From NCBI GenBank assembly GCA_905221605.1, contig CAJNDS010002801.1:370001-434000 (forward strand): a stretch of 64,000 bases of DNA, written 5' to 3'. A program made the translations under genes and the position numbers. The notes beneath the pieces were generated by a model, which saw only the letters and a program-made list of their open reading frames with translations, ran no database searches and had not been told where the DNA came from. The DNA is from Symbiodinium natans (Eukaryota > Sar > Dinophyceae > Suessiales > Symbiodiniaceae). Position 1 is the stretch's first letter; each line of letters begins with the position of its first letter. Positions 33,305-44,300 of the stretch are shown piece after piece.

Positions 33305-35560
33305 GTGGAGTCTTTCAAGTTCCAGCTGCTGAAAGTCAAGAGATTTCCATCGGCCTCCAAGCAAGTCATCACCTCTCGCTTCTCAGTTGCAGTGGACGCC
33401 CCGGGGCCCAGCACCGTGCTGGAGGTGGCTGGGGGCCCAAGGTTGAATTGCGCTTCAAGAGCTCTGCGACGTTGCGAGAATCCCACATCTAGAGACGAAG
33501 TGCCACAGCCTCGTAGAGGCGCAGCCTGCCATGACTTCGGTAAAAAAGTGGCAGGTTCCCTGAACTATCGTCATAGTCTCTTTTGAGGTACGCCAGACAT
33601 GGGTTGCTTGTATTTATGTAGCCCATAAGAGGCATGGCCCTTCTCGAAACTGGCCAAGTGCCAAGGCGACGTCGCTCTCGGAGCACATGGGAGGCAGGGT
33701 GCCTCTGGCCATGATCGCCCTGGATCCCCAGGCGCCAGGGAGTTGGCCCAGGAAGCTGCTGGTGATTGGTAGCTGAGCCTTGGGCTGCATATCGCCCTTT
33801 GCCAGGTGCTTGAGTACGGCCGCGCTCTCCTGGACAAGAAGGAGACCTGGGTGTCGGAGCTTTTGTCTTCTGAGCCGAGGTTCTCGGTTGTTTCTTGCTG
33901 GGGCTCGCCGAAACGGCCACAGGGAAGCTTTCATCAGCGTTGGCTCATGTAGCACCATTGCTGTGCCTTAGCCGACCCGCCAGAGTTTGTTCATATGTAT
34001 CTCACATACCACCTGTTGCCCGAAGGTCGCGGCGCGTTGGGATTCCTGCGTTGCTCAAATAGTTTAAGCAAAGCAGGAATCCCTCTGCACCCAGACGCCC
34101 TAACATCCCGGGTCTCTGAGAACCCATAGCCAGGAGTACCTGGGCCCGAGCAAGATCTCCTTGCGCCAAATCCTGGCGGATGTCCTGAAAGGAGGGGCCA
34201 GCATGTGGGAATGGTCGGGGATGGACATGCAATCTTGAAAAACCCCCAGGACGGCTATGCCGTGCATGCGCTACCAGTAGCTGGGTTTGCTTGTTGTCGC
34301 GGGCGGCATTGTGCATCAGTTCCTACCTAGGGTCTGTCTCCACTCCTTTGATCGATGCGTTTTGCTGCGCAACTCCCCGTGTTCTTGGAACCCTTCCGCC
34401 CCCGTTGCCCGGGTGCTTGTGTCTCCACGGGTAGTGGTTGCTTGTGTTCAGGGCAGTGATCACGGTTTCACGGTCAAGAGCTCGTCGGTTCGCGTTTCTT
34501 TTCAGGTGGTGGAGCTGGGGCCACAGCAAAAAGAAAAGTGAAGCCAAAATAGGAAATGGGGATAGGCACGCCTAAGCCCGAAGCCCGCCCACGGGGCTGA
34601 TGCTCCGTTTGGGGGCAGTGTGCGGGTTTGGGCCAGGTTCATGGCACTTCGAACCCAATCATATCTGTACTGGCCAGCCAAATATTTTGCCTTTTTTCCT
34701 TGGGTTACAGCTACCGTCATAGTTGGTTTGCAGGTGCCCATGAGCCTTCACGTAACGGTTTCCTGTTTCGTGTGCAGAACCTTGCTCGGTGGTCCTTTCC
34801 CACAGGCGCAGGAGCGGGCGCCAAGCTTTGCATCGAAGATGCGGAGCCCTTCCCAATGGCACGCCGCAAAGGGTTCAGGGCTCGTGGAGATGGGGATGCG
34901 GGGGGTTCGAGGCCCCGTTTTTTGGGGCTATGAGGAGTTAAGGTACTGGGTTTCAACTCGTCACCCCCCCGGGAAAGATGCTCCGCCTGAACTTGGCGAG
35001 GCCAATGCACCTTGCACCCTATAAACCACAGACCTTCAACCCAAGTCCCAGTCCCTAGACTCAAAGCCCTATGAAATGCATCTAAGCCCAACCCCCCAAA
35101 CTCAAAGCCTAAATCCTTACTTGAAACCTCTAGCCCTAAAGGCTCTTACCCCATAAGCCCTAAACCCATACAACCCCGGTCCCTCAAACCGTAGAGCCCC
35201 AGAGGCCCCTTGTAGCCCTTTGAACCGCGCCTGGCAGCTTGCTCTCAAGCTTGAGTCTTTTTTTGAAAAGGCTTCCAGCCCTGAACTTCTCAAGTGTGGA
35301 GACTTTCAAGGGTTGATGGCCTGAAGATTACAGGGTTTAGGGTCTGGGGTTTAAGGATTCAGGGTTTACAGGGCTCAAAGGTTTATAAGCCGCTGTCGAC
35401 TCGAGGGTTTAGTGTATCTCCGCCCAGCAACAAGACCTTCTTCATTGGGCCTGCGCCCTGCCCACGCGACTTTCCAAAGCTCGCGCGATGGGCGCGAGCT
35501 TGCGGTCGCCCAGCTTCGGCCCCTGCGTGCCAGGACACCGGGATCTGAAGTCGAGCTTGG
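33305..35560 (+). CDS. Unassigned multi-exon gene
   Basis: Protein-like segments on one strand: KRFPSASKQVITSRFSVAVD (about 33349), VLEYGRALLDKKETWVSELL (about 33807), HMYLTYHLLPEGRGALGF (about 33993), YLGPSKISLRQILADVLKGG (about 34138) and FFIGPAPCPRDFPKLARWAR (about 35438). Most start after AG and end near GC or GT. Introns contain hairpins and, from 35040 on, CCCTAAA-like repeats. I do not recognise a family, and the order may include two genes. Confidence 0.35.
34039..34083. repeat. Perfect hairpin with 11-bp outer stem
   Basis: GGGATTCCTGC (34039-34049) pairs with GCAGGAATCCC (34073-34083); inner TTGCT/AGCAA (34051-34055 and 34067-34071) extends the stem. It lies in an intron-like stretch. 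Confidence 0.8.
35036..35225 (-). repeat. Degenerate CCCTAAA-like repeats
   Basis: Sequence such as AGCCCTATGAAATG, AAGCCTAAATCC and AAGCCCTAAACCC; intron-like. Confidence 0.6.
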
Positions 35561-36111
35561 CTTGAAGCCTATAAGCATGAAGATTCAAACCCAGCATTTG
35601 CGGGGAACCCCTGTTAAACAAAATGGAAACCATATTATGCAATATGCAGACATTATGGTTACCTAATTCAAGTCCCTGAGCAAAGGCGAGAGCCCACCAA
35701 AGGCCACTCTCGACCCACACCAGAAGCCCTCAAGACTCAAACCCCAAGCGCCCGAGATGCCCGCCGACACACGCGCAGGATGCGCAGTTTGGGGCGATCC
35801 GCCCGCGCTTCGGCGCCGCTTGTTCAGCGGGACCCGGGGTCGGTGGGGGTTTAGGAAGTTTAGGGTTTTTTTGTTTGGGGTTTTGGGTTTGCTGCCCGGG
35901 GCATCTAAGGATTTGGTCCTGCGTGGACCCAATGTGGCGTAAGAGAGAAAGACCTTGAGGCGGATGAAATTCTTGGGGCTGGAGTCCCCTACGTCGGGGG
36001 AAAGCCCAAAGCTCTGGGCGTTTTCTGTGAGTGTTTTTCCGACGAGCATCTGCCGTCGGGCTCTTCTTGTTGGTCACCTTGGATCAAAGCTTCTGGGTCT
36101 ATCTCGTGAGG

Positions 36112-36189
36112 ATCAACGAAGCCTTGAAACCTCATCTCCTATGTACCATAATCAACGAAGCCTTTAAACCTCATCCCCTATGTACCATA
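36112..36189 (+). repeat. 39-base tandem duplication
   Basis: Two adjacent copies (36112-36150 and 36151-36189) beginning ATCAACGAAGCCTT and ending ATGTACCATA, differing at only a few positions. The duplication appears recent. Confidence 0.9.
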
Positions 36190-36446
36190 AACCGTATGCC
36201 CCGAAAGTCCCCGAATCCAAAACGCCTAGACTCCCTACAGTAGAGCCGAGACCCCCTGAACCCCTACAATCCCGAGTCGCCCTGCAGTGCCTTTCAGGAG
36301 CTGCAGCGAGCGAGCAGCGTCAAGATGGTGTTAGATGCAGTGGGTGGCTGAGCAGCGCACTTGTGCCGGATGTACAGGCTTGACTTCAGATTCAGGTCTT
36401 TAGGGTTTTGGGTTATGGACGTTATGGGAATGGTGCTTGAGGCTGG

Positions 36447-38056
36447 GTGAGGTACTGGGATTTGCGGTCCCTGTCCTGCGCCAAGACAAGCACTTCCGCC
36501 TCCTCGACGGCGGGCACGTCAGCCTCGCCCTCCAGAAGATTGCAAGCTTGCCTCCTGGCCTGTCTAAGCGTCAATCCGGCTCATTGGAGTCTTAGGTGGC
36601 TGAAACCAGAAGCCTGTAGCCCAAACAGATGCCTCATAAACTTTCGGGAGCCGCCACTGAGTGCTTGGCATCATCGAAGGAGTTTGGAGTTGATGGGTTG
36701 AGCTTGATGATCTTGATCTCTTTTGTGAACCTTGACTGAGCTCCGCCTGTACTTACTTGACATATCTCAAACCCGAAGGCCCTCTACCCCAAACCTTTGG
36801 AGTTTGGACCGGAAGTTTCCCCGAATGTTTCGGGTGGTTGAGGCCGAGAGAGCACGAGACCATCGAGCGCGAGGTCGTGGACCTGCTGCGGCTGTGCTGC
36901 AGCTTAAGGATACTGTTTCAAGAGGCTTTTGGGGCACCTGCAGCTGCAACCCCAAACTTTGTTTGAAGGCGGCTGGCGGAGTCCTTTGTCGCCGAGCTGC
37001 CCGACAAGGCACTACGGCTCTGGAACAAGCAGCCAATTGTTGGGATTTGGGCTGCAGGTTTCGGATGCAGCGGCGGTGCCAGCTGCTGCAAGTTGCATGT
37101 CTCGGGTTGCAAACAGTACCTACCGCTGCTCTCTGCGAGCATCGGTGAGCGACAAAGAATGACAAAGAGACCACGTGGGGTCCCCGCGCTTGACTAATCC
37201 CCGACCCGCTTCTGCAACACGCAAAAGATTGTTGACCCCGGCATCGGATCGCCCCGTTGGACCCGTAGTACTCTGTGCGGGGCTTGCTCCCACCATGCCT
37301 GACCTGCCGGGAGGAACTGCTGCGATTGGCCAGGAGCACGGGGGAAAAGGAAGAAAAAGCTTTCCTAATCACAGTTCGGCCAGGGCTGATAGCTCGGATC
37401 TCGGCTTTTGCTTGGTCGGGTCTGGCCCATGAAGCCATTCCAGACCTTGGGTTTCAGAGCATGTTCTCTTCGCGGGCAGAAGCCTCGCATTGAGGTACCA
37501 TCCCTGCCCAACTTATGTAGTCCCCACAGTAGCCTCAGTAGCCCCTACTTGTATCAGGTAAAACGCCCTACTCCCTACAGTTCCTTGCAAGGGCAGCTCT
37601 CAGATTCCCAAATCTGATGCCATGGGGATGGAGACAGCAGGACCTTTGGGACTGACCTGACTGTGCCCACGGGGGCAAGCACATCATACAACCCGGCGAC
37701 ACAGTATGGCATGGGCAAGGCGAAGCCCTCTACGTTGAACCGCTATCTGTTGCGCAAGCAAGAGCGTCAGGAGTGTCGAGATTGCCTCTTGATGTTTGAC
37801 GCCCTGCTCTTGGTTGTTACGATTGCCAGCCTTATGACCACTCTTGCACGAGATTTGGCGGTTGGGCCATGTGCACGGGCGATACGACTTTCCCTACATG
37901 AAAGCCCCCAGAGACCCTAAGCACCTCAAAAGCCTAAAGATCTTCGGCTCCAGGAGTCTCGCCACCCTTGCCCGCCCCGAGAGCCCGACCTGGCGGGCGC
38001 TGGACCAGGTGGTGGCTGAGAGGCCCGGGGGAGGGGCAGGAGTTGAGGTGGGATGA
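36447..38056 (+). CDS. Unassigned multi-exon gene
   Basis: Exon-like segments: GFAVPVLRQDKHFRLLDGGH then VSLALQK (about 36458-36540), REHETIEREVVDLLRLCC (about 36850), RLAESFVAELPDKALRLWNK (about 36972), LTCREELLRLARSTGEKEEK (about 37297) and a longer one at 37844-38056 containing RLGHVHGRYDFPYMKAPRDP and PESPTWRALDQVVAERPG. All are on the + strand with AG before them. The first pieces are helical and could belong to the helical-repeat gene downstream; the last one does not. No family is recognised. Confidence 0.4.
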
Positions 38057-38320
38057 CGCTGAAGGCTTTTAGCCCTAAAAAGATGAAAGATGCCATTAGA
38101 TCAGAAGAAGCGGATTCCCATTTGTCTTTGGCAAACTTCCGGGCTTTCCTCAACGTGAAGAGCCCTCCAGCCCCCCCAAAGAAGCCCCATGATCCCGGAG
38201 CTGCCACGCACACATTCCTGGGGTATAGGGATAAGGGTTAGAGGGTTCATAGGGGTCTTGGGTTATAGAGGGTTCTAGGGTTCCACAGGGTTACAGGGAG
38301 GGTGCTAGGGGTTTGTAGGG

Positions 38321-41300
38321 TGAAGAGGCTGCCCCGGCTGGACCAAGACCTGGGGCCGCTGCTCACGGCCCTGGCAGCAGCGCGAAGTGGCACCGACCTA
38401 CAGGCGAGGACCCCCAAACCCCTTGAACCCCCCGAAGCCCTAGACTCTCAACCTTTAAGCCCTAAACCTACAAACCCTAAACGCCTAAACCCTAAAAACC
38501 CAAACCCTAACTTCCTGGTGGTTCCAGTTGGTTCCTCAAGTGGAGTGGAGGACCGGACGCGTTTCTTTATCGCCAAGTGTTCGAGGTTTCAAGATTTAAA
38601 GATAGCTTGCAGTTTGTGATGGCCAGGGACGGGGGGGCGGGGGGGAGGGGGGGCTGAGGAGCTTGGTGGACAGCGGCCCGCGGAAAAATGCGCCTGAGCC
38701 GTACTTCAAAGTGGCGTGAACCATGAGAAGCCCTAAACCCTAAACCCCTAAACCCTAAACCCAAAACCCTAAACCCTAAACTCTATCTGTGTGTTGAGGC
38801 CTTCCGGGCCGCCGAGGAGCCAGAGGCCTCCAGTCTTTGCTGGGGCGGAAGGGCCTGAATGCGTCAGTCTCGAGGTGTCTTTCCGTATCGTCAGAGGGAG
38901 AACTGATATTCCAGCGACCAGAAACAAACCCAGACTGCTGCTTCTTTTTTGGGACCCCGCATACGGCACCCCAGCTCCCCGCAAGAGGAGAGGGATTCAC
39001 AGCATGCGGCAAACAGACCGACACCCCCCATCATAGAACTTACAGAAATTCCTTGACAGCAATCCAGTGCCCCAATGTGCTTGACAGCCCGAGCAGGTGG
39101 TTGCCTCGATGTCGGATAGGCCGGCCGCTTATGTGTAGGTGTTTGAGGGTTCCGAATAATCGGGTCCCTTTTCGGGGTTCGCTTCAGCAACTTTTTCAAT
39201 GTTCGGGAGTTTCGACCACCAGGATCACGACCAACAATTTCAACAAGCTCCCTCGGATGTGAGAAATAGGTATTGTGCTTGAAGGCTCTTTCACCTGCAG
39301 TACTGCGTGAAGCCCACGTCCTCGTAGTGACGCTGCGGTGCGGGAGAATGCGCCTGCGCATCTCAATAACTTTTACCGCTAGCGATAGGGATATGGGAAT
39401 CCAAAGGGAGCTGCTTGTTGTCCAGCGTCCCGAAACTTGAAGGACCTTGGCCGGCGCAGCTCGGCTGAAACACAGCAGAGAATGTGCACGATGGACATGA
39501 CGTACGGAGAGACGTAGCATGAAGGGCAGATGAAGGGCATGTTCACATCATTCGGAGGCTGAAGAACCAAAGGACGGGTTCTGTTGAATGATCAAGTTGC
39601 AGGTCCTGAGCCTTCAAGTGTTCACCAGAAGTCAAGTGTCTGCAAGGTGCTGTCAGCCATGGCCGCTGAGACTTTGCAGCAGAGGGCTTTGTTTGCTGGG
39701 TGCACCTCCCTCCTGCCCAACCACCTCAAGGGGCCCGCGAGCCCGCACAGGCCCGGCATTCACCTGCCCAGAGCGCGCTGCTCGAGGCCCGAATCATCCA
39801 CAGAAGCGCTGACACTTTAAACTCAACCCTTTGTGCTCCCATGAACTCCGCCTGCAGAGGCGGTGGCGGCCCGCACCCCGGGGTTCGACGAGGCGGCGCT
39901 GCGCCAGGCGTGTGAGGGGTTTGGGATGCGATGGGGTTCAGATGGGTTCACTGTGGTTGCGAGCATGGAGGGTGAGAAAGGGTCAGAGTTGAAGAGGAGC
40001 TTGCTGTGCAGAACCTGACATCAACGAACAAGCGCAGCCCTGCACAGGTGTCCGCTGCCCTGGCCAACCTGGGTCCGGTTGGCACTCCGGCGGTAGTGCC
40101 CCAGAAGAAGAAGAGGGGAGCTTTGGCTGTGATAGCGCGGTGGCATCACAAGTAGAGAGCATTGACAGGAAGAGGCAGGAAGACAGATGGCAACAAGAGT
40201 GTGCTACAGGCCCGCCTCATGGAGGACCTGGAGCTGCGAAAACCGCAGACCTTTGGCACCTCCACGCAGATTGCCCTTCTCTGGGCCTGTGCCCGTGCGC
40301 CTGCGCTAGACGAGCTGGGTTCGGAGAGGCTGTGCTGCATGGCGGTCGAGGTGGCTGGGCCGCTTTGTGTCTGGGAACCGAAGCCCTTGGCCTCAACCCT
40401 CGAACGTCTCCTGGAGCTGCAGCAGCCGTTGAACATCACCAAACCATATAGTCATGACTCAAGATTGTGAATTTCATGAGTATGACTTAAAATTCTTGAC
40501 ATGACCAAGATGATCCATGCGTTTATTACGGGTCCTACTACTTCCACATTTTTCCAAGATGATCATCAGTAAACCATATACCTAGGAGCCCGAATCCCCG
40601 TATAGGGGCCCCTATACCCAATAGTAGGATCCTTATATATCCTTCTGTCTATGTGGTTTCTTTGGGCCCCTAATACCATCTGCTTGGCGCCCCGGAGGTT
40701 GGCCCCAGGCTCTCGCAGGCCACGGAGGCAGAGCTCTGCAGGTTGGCTTGGGAGCCTCGGCAGAGAGAAGGGGTTCAGGGATTTTTAGGGTCTAGGGTTT
40801 TGGGCTTTTGGGGTTTCTAGGGGTTTGGGGTTCAGGGGTTTGGGCTTTTGGGGTTTAGGGGTTTGGGGTTTAGGGGTTTGGGGTTTTAGGGTTTTGGGGT
40901 CTTGGTCCTTTTCGGGCTTCTATTCTGGCATGGAGCCTTGTCGTCTTTTTCTTTTTCGGGTGCCGTGGCTAGCCCAAAAACGAGCCAGAATCTAGTAGGG
41001 GCCTGCCCACATACCATCCAGTCCTCCACAATTGTTTTTGCCCTGCCATGTTCCGTGCCAACACATGTACAGGAGTTCCTGGCATGCCCTATCCCTAAAC
41101 CCTAAACCCTAAACCCTAAACCCTAAACCCTAAACCCTAAACCCTAAACCCTAGACCCTAGACCCTAAACCCTAAACCTTAAACCCTAAACCCTAAACCC
41201 CAAAACCGCACTAACTGAGGTCCTGGTGCAAGGCAGGCGCCACTTCGGCCCGGGACCCAAACGACGCTTCCTAGAGTTCGATCTTTGATGCCCTGGTGGA

Positions 41301-44300
41301 TTTGAGGGGTAGCCCACAATGCTCAAGGGCCCAATCCTTACATTCAGGGTTTTTGGGTTTAGGGTTTAGGGCTACTGCAGAATCTTAAGCCTGTGTCGGC
41401 CGGATTCTTCGCTTAACTTGCAGGTTCTTCGGGTTTCGGATCAGGGTTCGCTGCTGAGGTGCCGTTGGAGTTTCGCTCTTGGAGGCCTGATGCGATTGGA
41501 AAGTTGTTAGATTTTCCCTGCCGAGTCATCTCGTCCTCAAGTTCGAAGCCCGCCTCCTGGAAGCCCAACTTCTCGAAATCCTCCATGTTAGATACGTTGT
41601 GAAGCACTTGTTGTGGCCAGGCAGCCATCAGCGAGGCCTGCTGCAGCGCAAGTTCGTCCGTGGTCTCCGGAGGGTCGTGTTTCCGCAGAGGGGCAGATTC
41701 GCTGATTTGCTCAATAGCGCCTGTGTCCTTCAAGGCGACATGGTAAGGTATGGCCGAAACTGCTTCGCTGAGGGAGCGGCCTGTCAAAACCCTACTGTAA
41801 ACCCTGAACCCGAACTAAACCCCTAAACCATCCCTAAACCTAAACCCCAAAACCCTACTCCTAGACCCCAATGCCAGTGCTGCCGGGAGGCACGTGGGCG
41901 GCTCGGGCAGTTCAGCAGCTCGCAGCTTTCCACCATGCTCTGGGCGGCCGCAGAGGTCGCTGTGCAGGTGGGACCTGCCCTCCAACACTTGCCTGAACTG
42001 CATTGGATGGGTTCTTGGGAGTCCCTATTCTTCTTGAGATGATGCGGGCGCTCAAGTCAAATTTGGGGTACTAGAAAGTAGTTTCAATTGCACGTTTGCG
42101 GCACCACCGACATACTCTCTATCTGATCTTCTCTACACTCTACACTGCACCTTGCACACCGGATTTTAGGGCCAGGGGTCAACGCTGCAAACCAAAAAAG
42201 AGCTCCCGTCCACCAAAACAACCCTAAACACTTCAAAACAAAACCCGAAAAAGCCCTCAAAAAACCCTCAAAAACCCTCAAAAACCCTCAAAAACCCTAA
42301 AAACCCTAGCCGAAACCCTAAGTCCAAAAGAACGGCGAAAACAGGCGGAGGCCGTCCTCCCGGCTGCCGCGCGGCTCGGGGCCCTGGGCCTCTCTGAGCT
42401 CCCCGAGGCACAAGGGTTCAGGGTTATTATAGGGTTATAGGGTGATAGGCTTAGAGGGTTACAGGGTTATAGGGCTATAGGGTTATAGGGTTCTGGGGTT
42501 ATGGGGTTATAGGGTTGTGGGGTTATGGGGTTATGGGGTTCTAGGGTTATGGGGTTATGGGGTTCTGGGGTTCTGGGGTTATGGGGTTATGGGGTTATGG
42601 GGTTCTGGGGTTCTGGGGTTAGGGGGTTCTGGGGTCATGGGGTTCTGGGGTTATGGGGTCATGGGGTTCTGGGGTTATGGGGTTATGGGGTTCTGGGGTT
42701 TAGTTTCAAGGTTGAGGATGATAGGGTTCAGGGTTATAGGGCTTGGGGTTGAGGGTTCAGGGCAATAGGGTTATAGGGTCTGGGGGTATAGGGCTTACGC
42801 GAGACGTCATGCGGACAATCCTGAAGCCACGGAGTCCCCTTAAGAACCCCCCAAAAATATATTCTTTTGGGGTTCTTAAGCAAGTAGTAGTTACAGGTTT
42901 TGTCGAGTTGGGGAGCCACAGCGTCCAAGCATCGGAGGCATCGCTGGCGTCTTTGGTGGTTTCGGTGCAGAAGTTGGGCTTGGCGACTCACGAGGCCGGT
43001 TAAACAGAGGGCCGGTTGGAAAGAGGGTTGGGTTCAGGGGTAAGGAATCAGTGTTTAGGGTTTAGGGTTCGGGTTTAGGTTGCAGGGCTTAGGGTGTAGG
43101 GTTTGGCCTCGGAGGTGGGCAGTGCTCTAAGCTGATGGTGCCGTTGGGGTTTCCCGAAGATTCCCGAAGTAGCATGCTCCGTGTTGCAGGAACTCTCGAA
43201 AAACGAACATCTTGTAGAGAACTCTGCGCGTGCGGTTTCTGTAAAGGTGCCGCTTCTTTGGGCTGAAGGTCTCGGGGTTCAATGGGCCCCCTTGAGGCTT
43301 GATAAGGGCCCAAGGCAGCGATCATCTCCATTTCAAGAAGCTACCCTATAGGCTCCCCAAAAACCCCAAACTCGAACGAATCCCAAAGCAAAGCCCTCTG
43401 CCGCAGGGCGCAGTCCTGTTGGCACTGGCTGCAGAGGAGGTGGGGCATCTCGGCAAGGGCAACGATGGTGGCCTTTTGGAGCCTTCAGGTCCCTTGCAGA
43501 GCTCGGCAGGACCGGTGAGTTTTTCCTGAAATGGGATTGTGTTGGAGGCCACTTTTTAATGCGTGGAGCCATACAGCTGAGTTTTTCTGTAAGCATTGGG
43601 AACTCCATGTTTGCCCACCTATCAGACCCAGATGGGAGCCAAGGATTCGATGTGAGCCGGGCGACAGGCCTTCAAGAAGCCTGCTCTCTCCGGCAGCTTG
43701 CATATTCTGGCAGGTTGATGCAGGCTGTCTAAGTACTGTAGAGTCCTTAGTGCTCCATACATCTCTTGATGCACCCTCTCGTAGATCATGTAAGCTGCCT
43801 CCACGGAGGGCCTGGGATGATGATCTCGGTCCTTCTGGCAGTTTTGAGCTCCAAGCGGTAGCAGTTCTGCAAGATTTCGGGCCCTAAGCCCCAAAACCCT
43901 AAACTCCCCTAAGCAGAAGAAAAACCGTAAAGTTCCTGGGCCTCCCACGCCGAACCCAGGCCACGCTGTCCGCCGTGCTCTCGGGCCTGGCAGAGATGCT
44001 GCCCGCAGAGGGGGAGCGTCGCTCGTCTTCTGCGTCACCGACGCGAAATGGCTTTATGGTTTAGAGCAAAAGGAGACAAATGGCATGCCCTGAAAAGCTA
44101 CAAATTGTTCAAAGCGAAATAAATGTGTTTGCGAAGCCCTTATCATTCCTGAGTGATCTTGAAGCAGTGAATATGTCGCCTGGGGGCCGAGGGTGGTGTC
44201 GAGTGAATCAGGCTTTGGGGGGGCCTTGGGAAAACCCTAAGTTGTCTTCTCAGGGCTACTGTCCGCCTTGGAGCCCACGATTGTTGCGCAGCTGACGTAT

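Noticed and set aside
41093-41205. CCCTAAA array considered as a true telomere
   Set aside because: It is interstitial, with exons of the same gene on both sides.
42517-42768. Gly/Leu/Trp/Tyr repeat 'proteins' in two frames
   Set aside because: Both frames arise from the GGGGTTAT minisatellite; the unit is not conserved as protein.
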